Positions 1 to 9,900 of a stretch of DNA of 34,176 nt are shown here, one piece after another. The translations under genes were made by a program, and so were the position numbers. The stretch is from JABDGR01 sp035546135 (GTDB taxonomy: Bacteria; Verrucomicrobiota; Verrucomicrobiia; Opitutales; JABDGR01): NCBI GenBank assembly GCA_035546135.1, contig DASZWY010000226.1, forward strand, positions 1-34,176. Direction: 5' to 3'. The notes beneath the pieces are model-generated. The model saw nothing but the letters and a program-made list of their open reading frames with translations, was not told where the DNA came from and did not search any database. The first letter of the stretch is position 1. Each line of letters begins with the position of its first letter.

Positions 1-1
1 G

Positions 2-241
2 CATGATGTGCTTTTTCACCAGTACGTCGAAGTTTACCCCATGCGCCATTTCGCCAAGCCCGGCATCACCGGCCTGGCCCAGTCGCTCGGCTACCGCGGC
101 GAGATCACCGATGTCGAAGTCCTGCGCAAACGCGTGCGCTATGACCTCGACTACATCAACAACTGGACCATCGGCCTCGACCTCCAAATCGTCTTTCGCA
201 CCATCGGCCAGGTGCTCCGCCCGCCCAAAACGGCCTATTGA
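2..241 (+). CDS. Bacterial sugar transferase, C-terminal fragment (5' end outside window)
   Basis: An open frame enters from the left edge and stops at 241, giving about 79 residues. The segment KPGITGLAQ, then GYRGE, and a tail of the form RVRYDLDYINNW..GLDLQIVFRTI match the C-terminal end of the bacterial sugar transferase family (PF02397, WcaJ/PssY type). These membrane enzymes move a sugar-1-phosphate onto undecaprenyl phosphate, the first step in building exopolysaccharide or O-antigen repeat units at the inner membrane. The gene is cut only by the window edge; its stop codon is intact. Which sugar it transfers cannot be told from this end. A hairpin follows 14 bases after the stop. Confidence 0.85.
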   Translation, partial: HDVLFHQYVEVYPMRHFAKPGITGLAQSLGYRGEITDVEVLRKRVRYDLDYINNWTIGLDLQIVFRTIGQVLRPPKTAY

Positions 242-254
242 ACCGCCAACAAAA

Positions 255-285
255 CGGCCCGCCGGAAAATTATTCCGGCGGGCCG
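255..285 (-). terminator. Perfect 13-bp hairpin, probable terminator of the initiator tRNA gene
   Basis: Bases 255-267 and 273-285 are perfect reverse complements (13 bp, loop of 5). Read on the minus strand, the stem is followed by TTTTGTT, a weak U-tract, which fits rho-independent termination of the tRNA gene that ends at 293. On the plus strand the stem lies just after the sugar transferase stop but has no T-run behind it, so it may also work weakly in that direction. Confidence 0.6.
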
Positions 286-292
286 CGCAAAT

Positions 293-369
<77 letters not shown>

Positions 370-431
370 ATCGTGAAGAGGGTTAAGCTGCCGCCGCGCC
401 GCGTCCTTGTCAAGGCGCCATTTCCCACGGC

Positions 432-857
432 TTACGAACCGCCGCCCAGATTGGACTCGATTTTTGACAGAATGGAACGCGACGTCTGCTCGTCGCCAAA
501 CGTGCCGATGCGAATCGAGATTTTGGTGCTCGATTCGGTCTGCTTGGTCAGGACGATGTGCACCGAGTCACCCTTAGCGGTATGCGTGTCAATGGTGTCG
601 GTGAGGGCGTCCTTGCGCTCCTCCGGCTTGGCAAACCCGAGTTGGTCCACCGCCTTGATCGTGGCGGCGGCGACATCTTCGTAGTTCTTGCCAAACGAGG
701 CCGTCAGCTCGCCCTCGGCGTAGGCCACGCCGGTGGCCGCTGCGGCGCCCGCCACGACGGCGGCTGCCACCACCCAGCAGCCCGGGGTCGTCAACAGCAC
801 ACTGCCCGCCAGCATCAGGACGCTTGTTGTCCGAAGAATGGAGTTTTTAGTTTTCAT
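432..857 (-). CDS. DUF3568 family lipoprotein
   Basis: The protein has 141 residues. The start chosen is the third ATG, because MKTKNS leads straight into a lipoprotein signal peptide with a TPGC lipobox; an upstream start at 884 would add nine residues of no obvious use. After the cysteine come an Ala/Val-rich stretch, then GVAYAEGEL, then a small alpha/beta domain with KDALTDTID near its middle and ISIRIGTFGDE near its end. This pattern matches DUF3568 (PF12092), known from Verrucomicrobia and Proteobacteria and of unknown function. The protein is expected to sit in the envelope as a lipid-anchored monomer. No strong Shine-Dalgarno is visible; a GGGGG lies about 14 bases before the ATG. It is a single gene divergent from the GH35 gene. 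Confidence 0.8.
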   Translation of the reverse strand: MKTKNSILRTTSVLMLAGSVLLTTPGCWVVAAAVVAGAAAATGVAYAEGELTASFGKNYEDVAAATIKAVDQLGFAKPEERKDALTDTIDTHTAKGDSVHIVLTKQTESSTKISIRIGTFGDEQTSRSILSKIESNLGGGS

Positions 858-980
858 CTCATTACTAAACCCCCAATTCATCATTTCTGCAACGCCCGGC
901 CGGAGCTTTTTTGTAAACGGCCCGTAAATCCATTTCCGGGTGTTTCCCCTCAGGATCAGAGGCGACGCGCAGGGGCCGGG

Positions 981-1009
981 TTGACATCGCCACGGCTTGG
1001 CGCGATGCT
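981..1009 (+). promoter_or_regulatory. Candidate sigma-70-type promoter for the GH35 gene
   Basis: A perfect TTGACA lies at 981-986. With a 17-base spacer, the -10 position (1004-1009) reads GATGCT, which matches TATAAT at three positions. Transcription would begin about 15 bases before the ATG at 1031. The -35 is good but the -10 is weak, so this is a suggestion only. Confidence 0.35.
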
Positions 1010-1030
1010 CTTTTCTCCCTTCTTACCCCG

Positions 1031-3523
1031 ATGACCCATCGTCCAACTAATTTGTTTTGCGCCAAGCTGGCCATGGCGGCCCTCGCATTTCTCCTGCTCC
1101 CGGCGTCGCTGCGCGCTGAAGTCATCACGATTGATGCCAGCAAGCCGCCGCCGGCCGAGCCCGAGGCCTTATGGTTCCCGGTGGGCGGGAAATCGCCCGC
1201 CGGCCACGAATTGTCCATCAACACGCGCTATTTCACGCGCGATGGCCAGCCGTTTTTCCCGGTCATGGGCGAGTTTCACTACGCGCGCTACCCGCAGTCG
1301 GAATGGGAAAACGAAATTCTGAAAATGAAGGCCGGCGGCATCAATGTCGTGGCCACCTACATTTTCTGGATTTTCCACGAGGACGAAAAAGGCAAGTTCG
1401 ACTGGTCGGGCCGGCGCGATTTGCGCCAATTCGTCGAGCTCTGCGCGAAGCACGGGATGTATGTCTGGGCGCGCGTCGGCCCCTGGGATCACGGCGAAGC
1501 CCGCAACGGCGGCTTTCCGGACTGGCTCGTCTCCGAGGTGCGCGCGCGGCGCTCCAACGACCCGGCCTACCTTGGCTATGTGAAGGAATTTTACGGCCAG
1601 ATTGGCCAGCAACTCAAGGGACTTTTCTGGAAAGACGGCGGCCCCATCATCGGCGTGCAGCTCGAAAATGAATACCACCCGGGTCGCGGCGGGCTCGAGC
1701 ATCTCCAGCAGCTTTTCCAAATCGCGCAGGACGCCGGCATCGTCGCGCCGTTCTACACCATCACCGGCTGGGACAACGCCGTCGTGCCGGCGGCGGGCTT
1801 TTTGCCGGTGTTTGGCGGCTACACCGAGCAATTCTGGAGCAACAGCCTCAAGGAGCTGCCACCCAACGGCAACTTTTTCTTCACCAACATTCGCGCCGAG
1901 GACAATGTCATGGGCGACCTCACGCCGAAAAACGCCACCTATAATTCGAAATACGACAACTATCCCTTCCTGACGGCGGAAATGGGCGGCGGCATGGCCA
2001 TCGCCTACCACCGCCGGCCCCTCATGCAGGCCGATGACTCGACCGCCGCCGCGCTCGTCAAGCTCGGCTCCGGCATTACCGCCCTCGGTTATTATATGTA
2101 TCATGGCGGCACGAATCCCGATGGCGAGACCCCCGCCACCCTCACCTCCATTCAGGAAAACCAATCGCAACCCGACGGCGCGGGCTACAACGACATGGAG
2201 GCCAAGTCCTACGATTTCCAGGCGCCGCTCGGCGAGTTCGGCGAGTTCCACCCCACCTTCCTTACCATGAAGGCGATCCATCTCTTTCTCGATGATTTCG
2301 GGGCGCAACTGGCCCCGATGGCGCCGTATTTTGCCGACCAGCAACCCACCGGCAAAGACGACACCACCACCGCCCGCGTCGCCGCGCGCTCCGATGGCAA
2401 ATCCGCCTTCCTCTTCCTCAACAACTACGAGCGGAATTACACTCTCGCTGGACACGCGGATTTCCAGGTCTTGCTCAAACTCCCCGGTGGCACAATTACT
2501 GTGCCCAAGACGCCGGCCACGATTCAAAGTGGCGAATACGCCATCTGGCCGGTGAATCTCGATGTCGGCGGGGTGAATCTTCGCTATGCCACGGCGGAGC
2601 TGGTCTGCAAAATCTCCGACCCCGATACTTACGTCTTTTTCGCCTGGCCGGGCACCAAGCCGGAATTCGCATTTGACATCGCCGAGGGCGTCAAGGCTTT
2701 CGGAGTCGCCAATCAGGGTGACGCGGTGGATGTTACCGTGGAAAATGGCGTAACCAATGTCACCGGCATTACTCCTGGCGCGACGAAGGCTATTGAACTG
2801 ACTCACGCGGGCAAAACCACCACCATCATCCTGCTCACCCGTGAGCAGGCGCTGAATCTCTATCAAGCCAAGGTCGCTGGACGTGACCGGCTCTTTCTCT
2901 CGCCCGCGGGTCTCTTTTTCAATGGCGACCAGGTCCATCTTTCCTCGCGCAATCCCGCCGATTTGAAAGTCGGCATTTTCCCGGCGCTCGCGGCAGCCCC
3001 GGCGGGCTTCGCCGAATCCGGGCGCGACGGTGTTTTCACGAATTATTCCACCAAAGTTGCGCCGCTTTCCGCGGCGGTGGATTTCAAGCCAACGCAATCC
3101 GCCGGGCCGGCGCAGCCCGCGAAAATGAGCCGCCGCCGCGTCGCCATGGAACCGACCGATGACGATTTCAGCCAGGCCGCCATCTGGTCGCTGCACTTTC
3201 CCGCGGATTTGCTTTCGCATCCCAACGCGCGCCCGTTTTTAAAAATTACTTACGCAGGCGACGTCGCCCGCCTCTACGCCAGCGCGCGTTTTGCCGACGA
3301 CAATTTCTACAAAGGCCCGGCTTGGGAGGTCGGCCTCTGGCGCTTCACCCCCGAGGAACTGGCCAAGGGCCTCGACCTGAAAATCCTGCCCCTGCGTTCG
3401 GATACGCCGCTGTTTCTGGAAAAATCCGCCCAGCCGGCTTTCGACGACCATGGCGAGGCCCTCAAAGTCAAAGACATCAGCATTGTCTGGGACTACGACG
3501 CCGTTTTGAATGCCGGCTCGTAA
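1031..3523 (+). CDS. Secreted glycoside hydrolase family 35 beta-galactosidase
   Basis: The protein has 830 residues with an N-terminal signal peptide (cleavage likely near ASLRA, residue 29). The catalytic TIM barrel is clear: GEFHYARYP (80-88), KMKAGGINVVATYIFW (98-113), HE (116-117), and GPWDHGEARNGGFPDWL (150-166). GVQLENEY puts the acid/base at Glu214, and LTAEMGGG puts the nucleophile at Glu317. MYHGGTN (356-362) follows. GH35 enzymes release terminal beta-linked galactose from plant or algal polysaccharides. The C-terminal half is beta-rich and contains a stretch resembling the jelly-roll or Ig-like accessory domains of large GH35 enzymes. The enzyme should act in the periplasm or outside the cell. 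The gene stands alone, convergent with the caspase-fold gene, with only 14 bases between the stop codons. Substrate preference cannot be read from the sequence. Confidence 0.92.
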   Translation: MTHRPTNLFCAKLAMAALAFLLLPASLRAEVITIDASKPPPAEPEALWFPVGGKSPAGHELSINTRYFTRDGQPFFPVMGEFHYARYPQSEWENEILKMKAGGINVVATYIFWIFHEDEKGKFDWSGRRDLRQFVELCAKHGMYVWARVGPWDHGEARNGGFPDWLVSEVRARRSNDPAYLGYVKEFYGQIGQQLKGLFWKDGGPIIGVQLENEYHPGRGGLEHLQQLFQIAQDAGIVAPFYTITGWDNAVVPAAGFLPVFGGYTEQFWSNSLKELPPNGNFFFTNIRAEDNVMGDLTPKNATYNSKYDNYPFLTAEMGGGMAIAYHRRPLMQADDSTAAALVKLGSGITALGYYMYHGGTNPDGETPATLTSIQENQSQPDGAGYNDMEAKSYDFQAPLGEFGEFHPTFLTMKAIHLFLDDFGAQLAPMAPYFADQQPTGKDDTTTARVAARSDGKSAFLFLNNYERNYTLAGHADFQVLLKLPGGTITVPKTPATIQSGEYAIWPVNLDVGGVNLRYATAELVCKISDPDTYVFFAWPGTKPEFAFDIAEGVKAFGVANQGDAVDVTVENGVTNVTGITPGATKAIELTHAGKTTTIILLTREQALNLYQAKVAGRDRLFLSPAGLFFNGDQVHLSSRNPADLKVGIFPALAAAPAGFAESGRDGVFTNYSTKVAPLSAAVDFKPTQSAGPAQPAKMSRRRVAMEPTDDDFSQAAIWSLHFPADLLSHPNARPFLKITYAGDVARLYASARFADDNFYKGPAWEVGLWRFTPEELAKGLDLKILPLRSDTPLFLEKSAQPAFDDHGEALKVKDISIVWDYDAVLNAGS

Positions 3524-3537
3524 GCGCCCGGGCCGGA

Positions 3538-4584
3538 TTATTGGGCCGGGGGCGAAGTTGCCGCGGGTGCTGAACGGCTGGCGGTCGCGCTGGGCGGAGC
3601 CGCCGTGGCCGCGGGTTTCACGTAAATCGCCTCAAGCCGGCGCAAAATCTTTTCCACGGCCGCATAGTAATCGTCCTCGGCCATTTCGTCCTTTTGCGCC
3701 CGCAGCGTTTCCAGTTCCTGCTCGCATTGCGCGCGCAGCTTCAATTCTGCGGGCGTCAGGGCCGCCTCTTCGGGAGAAATGATGAGCGCCAGGTTGCGCG
3801 CGAAATCACCGTCGGGCGTCGCATTGCTTTGCGCCCGGCGCACCAGCCGGGTGCCCTGGAAAAATCCCGGGGGAGTGCCGCGCTTGTCGCCGTTGTCATC
3901 AAGCAGGGCGTGTTCCGTCGCCATGCGGTTGGCATCGGCGTAAAAATCCTGCACGCGCTGCTCGGCCATGATAAACGCCTCCAGCACCGAGACCTCGCCG
4001 TCCTGGTCAATGTCCGCCGCCGGGTCGGCGATCGCCTCGGCAAATTTCTCGCCGAAGCGCGCGTAGTCCACTTCGCGGCCGCTTTGCGTGGCGGTTACGA
4101 TGACGCGGTTTTTTCCGGAGAGCGCGTTGATGAACGGCGAGCTGGCCGAGCTGCCGTCAATGAACACCAAGGGCCGCGTCACCGGCTTGAGCCACGCCGC
4201 CAGTTCTGCTGCCGACACGTCTTCGCCGCGCAGGTTGAACCGCGAATCCTTGCCGTCAAAGGTCCCATGCCCGAGGTAGATAATCCACACCGGTGCCTTG
4301 GCGTCGGGCGCGAGTTTGCCGATCCAATCGTGCAGTTTGTCGCGATCCAGCGAGTTTTTTTCCGGGTCGGCGCCCTTTTGGTCGTCGAGGCCGATGACGG
4401 TGCACGTCGCGCCGGCCTTTTTGCAATTGTCCTGCCAGGTTTGCGCGGCCTTTTGGAAGCCCGGCGCAAATTCATTGTCACCCGCGGCGCCCACGATGAC
4501 GCAGACTTCGTGCGTCGGGGCCTCGGCGGCCCGGAGCGGAGCCGTCCCGAGCAAAGCCAGGGCGAGGGCAAAAATATGTTTCAT
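3538..4584 (-). CDS. Secreted caspase-fold (C13/C14-like) protein with EF-hand-like loop
   Basis: The protein has 348 residues. The start at 4584 gives a signal peptide (MKHIFALALALLG...AAE) and overlaps the previous gene's stop as ATGA, so translation is probably coupled; the frame runs on upstream but without a plausible start. YLGHG (103-107) matches the histidine strand of caspase/legumain-fold peptidases. The following strand, VFIDGSSASSPF (140-151), sits where DACHSG-type motifs carry the catalytic cysteine, but it has only Ser and Ala. A loop of the form DxDxDGxxSxxE (191-202) looks like an EF-hand calcium site. After it come TEHALLDDNGD and a Glu/Leu-rich helical tail (residues about 285-325) ending in an Ala/Pro/Ser-rich end. 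It is the last gene of the operon. Whether it is an active peptidase is doubtful; a scaffold or sensor role is possible. Confidence 0.75.
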   Translation of the reverse strand: MKHIFALALALLGTAPLRAAEAPTHEVCVIVGAAGDNEFAPGFQKAAQTWQDNCKKAGATCTVIGLDDQKGADPEKNSLDRDKLHDWIGKLAPDAKAPVWIIYLGHGTFDGKDSRFNLRGEDVSAAELAAWLKPVTRPLVFIDGSSASSPFINALSGKNRVIVTATQSGREVDYARFGEKFAEAIADPAADIDQDGEVSVLEAFIMAEQRVQDFYADANRMATEHALLDDNGDKRGTPPGFFQGTRLVRRAQSNATPDGDFARNLALIISPEEAALTPAELKLRAQCEQELETLRAQKDEMAEDDYYAAVEKILRRLEAIYVKPAATAAPPSATASRSAPAATSPPAQ

Positions 4585-6959
4585 GGCAGGCCTTTCCAGC
4601 GGCGCCAGCCCCATTCGGCGAGGAAGCACAGCAGCACCGCCAGGAACACGCTGCTTTGGTGCCATAGCGGCGTGGCGTCCTCCTCGGTGATGGGCGCGTA
4701 GCGGTTCGGCAGCATTTTCGCGAGGTCGCCGAGCTGGTTCGAGCTGATGACCTGGCCGCCGGTGCGCCGCGCGAGTTCCTCCATTTGCGCGCGATTGGGC
4801 GCCAGCGATTGAAATTCCTCGATGGCCGGGTCGTTGACCCAGCCCGTTTGCGCGTGGCCGATGTCCTTGCCGGTGCGGTCGGTCACCTTGGCGTCGGCCA
4901 GATACGCGCCGGCATCGCGCGGCGTGAACGTCGCCTCATACACGCCCGGAGCATCGGCGACCGGCAGGGCGGGCAGCGTCATTTCCGCAAAATCCGTGCC
5001 CTTCGCGCCGGACGACACCGCCACGCGGGTGATTTTCACCGCGGCCTTGCCGAGGTCGAGCGGCTGGTAATTCTCGTCGTGCGCCGTCACGCGCAAAGTC
5101 ACGCTGTGGCCGTCCGTGGCCGGCCTGACCTTGATTTCCACCGGCGGCGGCACGTTTGTCACCAGCCAGCGCGCCAGTTGCCGTTCGAAGCGGTACAAAT
5201 CGAGCCGGGTGGACTCATCGCGCAGCACGCCGGTTTCCCATAAATCCCCCACCGGCAGCGCCGCGACGCGGCCCGCGCCATAATTCTGCACCACCAGGCC
5301 CGGGTAAACATGGCCGCTTTCGTCCGTCACCGTGGCGAGGACCGTTGCGCCCGGTTTCACCCCGTTGAGCGCATTGGCCACGTCGAGCTTCGGCAATTTC
5401 ATCAACCGTTCCCGCTCGTCGGTTTCGACGGCGCGCACGCGCGTCCAGGGCTCGAGCCAGCCTTCGCGCGTGAGGTTCCACGCCATTTCGCCCTGCGGGA
5501 TGGCCGCGGCCTTGCGATCGAGGTAAACCGGCAGCGCGGGCGCCAGCGGCGTGTTCAGGTAGCCGCCGGCCTCAAACGTGTCCGCGCCGCCGAACAGCAG
5601 CAGCCCGCCGCCGCGTTCCGCCACGTAACGGCGCAGCAATGCCAGCTGGTCGGTCGTGAGAAACGCCGCCTCCACGTCGTCGAGGATAACGGCGTCGTAC
5701 GCAAAGAGCGTGGCCGGGCTGGTCGGAAAACCGGACTTCAATTCGTTTTCATCCTTGGCATTGACCACGCGCAGCACCGGCTGGTCGTAGGAATGCGTGT
5801 CGTCCGTCGAGTCAAAGCCGGTGAAGAGCGGGTTGCCGTTGTCGCCGCGGCCAATGAATTGGAACTTCGGCTCGCGCGGCGCGATGCGGAACAGCCCGAC
5901 CATCTGCAATTGCGGATCGTCCTCCAGCGCGCGGTTCAGGAACTTGAATTCCCAATTGGGCCGGCCTGCGACGTAGAGAATGCGGTAGGCGGGACGCCCG
6001 CGGTCCACCATCACCACGCGGTGGTTGTTTGCCGTCGTGGCTTCATTCATGCTTTGGCCATTCGCCGCGCCGACGGAAACGTCGAAGAACTGCGGGCCGG
6101 AGCCGCGCGGGTGCCAGTCGAAATTCACCTCGGCCGGCTGCGCGTCGTAGAGGTGCGTGGTTTGCGCGGCGGGGGTCGTGTCGCTCTCGCCTTTTTTCAA
6201 GGCGGGGGCGTTCAACGGCTTTACCTGCACCGCGACATCCTGCGAACTCATGCCCTGCGCCGCCACGTCCGCCTCGACGGACACCGGCGCGTCGTCAAAC
6301 ACCGTCTGCCGCACGGTCACGCTGCTGAGGCGCACATCGCGCAGCCCGTCCGCCGTGCCGACCAACACCGGATAAATCGGCGGCAGGCCGCTCAAGTCCG
6401 GCAGCCCGCCGGCGAAGTCCGTGGCGTCGCCGTCGGTGAACAGCAGCACGCCCGCCAGCGGCTGCCCGGCGAAGCGCCCGCGCAAATCCCGCAGCGACGC
6501 GCCGAGGGAGCTGCGCTCGCCTGAAAAATCGAGCTCGTTGAAATCACGCACGCGCCGCAGGCTCGTGTCAAAAACGTAGGGCCGCAATTGGTAGACCGCC
6601 GAGAGCGAGGCCAGCCAGCCGCTGTTCGCGCCCGTGAGCGTGTCCTTGACCTGCTCGCCGCGCGCCTGCCTGGCGCCGGCGTCGGTGATGTTCAGGCTCG
6701 CGCTGTTGTCGGCGACCACGGCGAAATAATTGGCGCCCGGTTTCGCGCGCGGGAACGTCCACTGCGGGTCGAGCAGGCACCCCAGCAGCAGGCCAATGCC
6801 CAGCGTGCGCAAGGCGAGCGCGACGGCGGTGGTGCCGGGGCGGCTCAGGCGCGGGCGCAGCGCCACCATCGCCAGCGGCACGAGCACGACGGCCCCGGCC
6901 AGCGCAATCCACCGCCAGCTTCCGGCGGCAAAGACAATCGAGGCAAGCTCCCGCGGCAT
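4581..6959 (-). CDS. Membrane protein with VWA-like and glutamine-amidotransferase-like domains
   Basis: The protein has 792 residues. I chose the ATG at 6959; an alternative TTG at 7010 would overlap the upstream gene by a few bases. Two N-terminal membrane helices (about 12-34 and 44-63) precede a VWA-like domain whose DNSAS motif (84-88) resembles the metal-binding DxSxS loop. Later, GRPNWEFKFL and a stretch with VILDDVEA, LLRRYVAERGGGLLLFGG and FEAGGY match the class-I glutamine-amidotransferase-like fold often annotated in such planctomycete and verrucomicrobial proteins; I see no clear catalytic Cys. A beta-rich region and a last membrane helix (about 768-786) ending in GWRRWKGLP follow. 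Its relatives sit beside BatA, DUF58 and MoxR genes. The bulk of the protein probably lies on the periplasmic face. Function unknown. Confidence 0.78.
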   Translation of the reverse strand: MPRELASIVFAAGSWRWIALAGAVVLVPLAMVALRPRLSRPGTTAVALALRTLGIGLLLGCLLDPQWTFPRAKPGANYFAVVADNSASLNITDAGARQARGEQVKDTLTGANSGWLASLSAVYQLRPYVFDTSLRRVRDFNELDFSGERSSLGASLRDLRGRFAGQPLAGVLLFTDGDATDFAGGLPDLSGLPPIYPVLVGTADGLRDVRLSSVTVRQTVFDDAPVSVEADVAAQGMSSQDVAVQVKPLNAPALKKGESDTTPAAQTTHLYDAQPAEVNFDWHPRGSGPQFFDVSVGAANGQSMNEATTANNHRVVMVDRGRPAYRILYVAGRPNWEFKFLNRALEDDPQLQMVGLFRIAPREPKFQFIGRGDNGNPLFTGFDSTDDTHSYDQPVLRVVNAKDENELKSGFPTSPATLFAYDAVILDDVEAAFLTTDQLALLRRYVAERGGGLLLFGGADTFEAGGYLNTPLAPALPVYLDRKAAAIPQGEMAWNLTREGWLEPWTRVRAVETDERERLMKLPKLDVANALNGVKPGATVLATVTDESGHVYPGLVVQNYGAGRVAALPVGDLWETGVLRDESTRLDLYRFERQLARWLVTNVPPPVEIKVRPATDGHSVTLRVTAHDENYQPLDLGKAAVKITRVAVSSGAKGTDFAEMTLPALPVADAPGVYEATFTPRDAGAYLADAKVTDRTGKDIGHAQTGWVNDPAIEEFQSLAPNRAQMEELARRTGGQVISSNQLGDLAKMLPNRYAPITEEDATPLWHQSSVFLAVLLCFLAEWGWRRWKGLP

Positions 6960-6999
6960 CGTGACAAAATTCTTGGGGTAGGGGACGTTCTTCGCCGGG

Positions 7000-9900
7000 C
7001 TAGTTGCCAAGCGCCTCGTAATAACTCTTCACCGAGTTGGCGAATTTCTCCGGCACCGGGTCCTGGTCCACCGGCTGGAGCGAATCGGGCTGCTCCGCGC
7101 GCAGCAATTGCTGGTGCAGCGCCGTCGTCACCTGGGTCAGCGGTGTGACGACATTCGACATTTCCACGTTCCACTGCGGAAGCATGCTGTGCCGGAGGTA
7201 ATTGCGGCGCAGGTCTTCGGCCTGTGAGAGCGCGTTGGCGACCTGCTGGCGCTGCTGCGGGTCGTCGAGCAGGTTTTGCACGATGCGCAGGCGGTTCGCC
7301 CAGTCGGCGAAATTCGCGCCGGTGATGGGGCCGGCGGCGTTGCCGGTCAAATTGCCCGCGAGGTAATTGCCGGCGGTCATATCCGCGCCGCCGAAATTGG
7401 CGCCCGCCACCTCGCCGCCGGCGTAAAAGTTGCCGCCGTTCGCGCCGCCGCCACTCTGGCGATTGCCGCCGGGATTTTGCGCGAGGCCACCGGCGCGGCC
7501 CTGGCCGCCACGTTGTCCGCCGCCGCGCGCGCCGCGGCCGCCTTGCTGACCGCCATTGCCCGGTTGGGCGTCAAAAGGTTGATCCACCGCATTATCGTTT
7601 TGCGCGAGCTGGCCGCCGTTTCCAGCATCGACCGGCGAATTGCCATCCTGGCCATTCGCTTGCCCGCCTTGTCCCTGGCCGCGTTGTCCGCCCCCTTGGC
7701 GGCCCGGAGAGCCGCCCGGTTGATTGCCGCCCTGGCGGCCATCTTGAGCCAATTGCCCGCCTTGTCCGCGTGCTCCTCCCTGACCTTGGCCACGTTGTCC
7801 TTGGCCCTGACCACGCGCACCGGTCTGGCCTTGCCCCTGCCCTTGACCTGGTTGCCCTTGCTGGCCTTGGCCGCGTCCTTGACCCTGACCTTGCTGGCCC
7901 TGCTCACCCTGTCCTTGGCCTGGTTGTCCCTGCTGGCCTTGACCTTGGGCACCTTGGCCGGGCTGCCCGAGTTGGCCGCCCAGGCCATTCTGGGCGAATT
8001 GATCGGAAGTTTGATCGCCGTTTTGACCCTGGCCATTTGCGCCACGCTGGCCGTTTTGTCCGCCAGGTTGATTTTGGCCGGCGGCGGTTTGATTATCATT
8101 GCCACCGTTTTGCTGACCGTTCTGCTGGCCGGGGGTGGGCGGTTGCTGGCCCGCGTCGCGGAATTGTTCGCTATTCGCGGCGGCCTGCTGGTCGCGCATG
8201 AGTTGCTGGGTCAGGTCGTTCAATTCATTTTGGGCGAAGCGCATCGCCGCGGTGTCGTCGCCCAGCACCGATTGCGCGGCGCGCTCGACGCCCTGGCGCA
8301 GCCGGTCGAGATTTTGCGCGGTGCTGTTCTGCAAGGGCTGGGCCTGGCTGGTGAGCCCGTTGCGCAGCAATTGCGCGCTGTTGTTCAGGTTGTCCGTGGT
8401 CGTGGTCTGGCTCTGCTGGCGGAGCAAATCGTAAAGCTGCTGGTGCAGGCCCGGTTCGGCGTCCTCGCTGTCCACGGTGATCTGGCGCAACTGGTCCATG
8501 AGCTGGTTCAGGCTCTGGGCCTCCTGCGCATACGACTGCGCGAGCGCCTGCCGCTGGGCCGAGTCATCGAGCGTCTGCGCGGAATTTTGCGCGAGCTGGT
8601 TCAACTGCTGCGCGTTGTTCTGCTGCGCGGTGGACAAATCGCGGGCCTGCTGCCGCGCGCTTTCCATCTGCTGGGAAAAACGGTTCGCCGTGTCGCGTTT
8701 CAGGTTTTGCTCGGTCTGCTGCAGGCTTTGATCCGCGCGCGTGCCCGAGGCCAGCGCCTGCGACACCTGATTTTGCGCCAGCTGGTCGGTTGCCTGGCGC
8801 ATGTTTTCACGGGCCTGGTCCAGCTGGGAGCGGGCCTGGTCGGTCTGCTGGCCGGCCTGCATTTGGTCAAGGTTCTGGCGGGCCTGGTCCAGTTCATCGA
8901 GCATCGAGCGCTGCTCATCCTGCAAGCGCTGGAGTTCGCGCTGGATTTCGTCGCGCTGTTGCTGGTCTTGCGCGGCGGCAAGGGCGGTCTGCAATTCCTG
9001 CAAACGCTGGTTGAGGTCCTGCTGGCGGCGGGCCAGGTCGCTCAGGCGGCTTTGCGCCTCCATCTGATTGCGCTGCTGGTCGGTGGCCGGGTCCTGCGCC
9101 TGATTTTCCGATTGGTAGCGGTTTTGCTGCTGGCGGAATTGCAACTGGTCAAGCTGGTCCTGCATCGGGTTTTGACTGCGCTGCCCGCTTTGGCCGCGGG
9201 TTTGCGTGACGCGGAAATTGCGGTCCTGCATCCGCAGGAGCGACTGGTAGGCGCCCTGTGCGCCGCTCCAGGCCTCGGTCAGCGGTCCGAGGGCGGTTTC
9301 CTCCTTCGCCGTGGTGAGGTTGTCCTCCGCCTGCTTCATGAATTTGGCGGCGTCCGCGGCGGCGGCCTGCTGCATGGTCGAAGTCGCGCCCTGCGCGGCG
9401 TCCGCCAGTTGTGAAATTGCGTCATTCTGGCTGTCCATGAGGGTCTTGATGTCTTCCTTGAACGTATCGTTGGGCTTGTCTTCCTGCTTCATGTTCCAGA
9501 TGGCGACGGAAATCTGCCGCTGGAGCTGCAACAGGTCCTGCACCGGGTTCCCGCTTTGTTGCTGTCCGCCTTGCTGTTGTGGTTGCTGGCGCTGCTGGGC
9601 CTGGTTGCCCGCGGTGTCATCCTCCTGAAAAACCGTCTCGAACGGCCGCACTTCGGCAAACGCCAGGTCGCTCGTCGTGCGACGCACCTTGCCGTCGGGG
9701 CCGTAGTCGTCGGCCCATGCGTACCACGTCACCAGCGAGCCGGGCTCGACGTTCTTTGGCTCGAGTTTCAACACGTCGGAGAAGGAAGCCTGCGGCGACT
9801 TCGGCGCGCCAACTTGGTGCAGCGAAACATACTGGGGATCACCGGTGCCGACGCTGTAGGCCAGCCCGTAATCAAGCAGCCCAAACTGGTCCTGCGCAGT

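Noticed and set aside
558..1034. 158-residue plus-strand frame opposite the DUF3568 gene and its upstream region
   Set aside because: No recognisable motif; the minus strand has a lipobox and DUF3568 pattern.
1169..3220. 683-residue minus-strand frame opposite the GH35 gene
   Set aside because: The plus strand has all GH35 motifs; the reverse frame is an artefact of high GC at third positions.
3525..3554. Imperfect hairpin between the convergent GH35 and caspase-fold stops
   Set aside because: The nine pairs are interrupted by an internal loop, there is no T-run on either strand, and it overlaps coding sequence.
7276..9414. 712-residue plus-strand frame opposite the DUF4175 gene, very rich in Leu and Ala
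   Set aside because: It is the complement of the Gln/Gly-rich coding tract, where stop codons are rare in the opposite frame; the minus strand has recognisable membrane helices and family layout.
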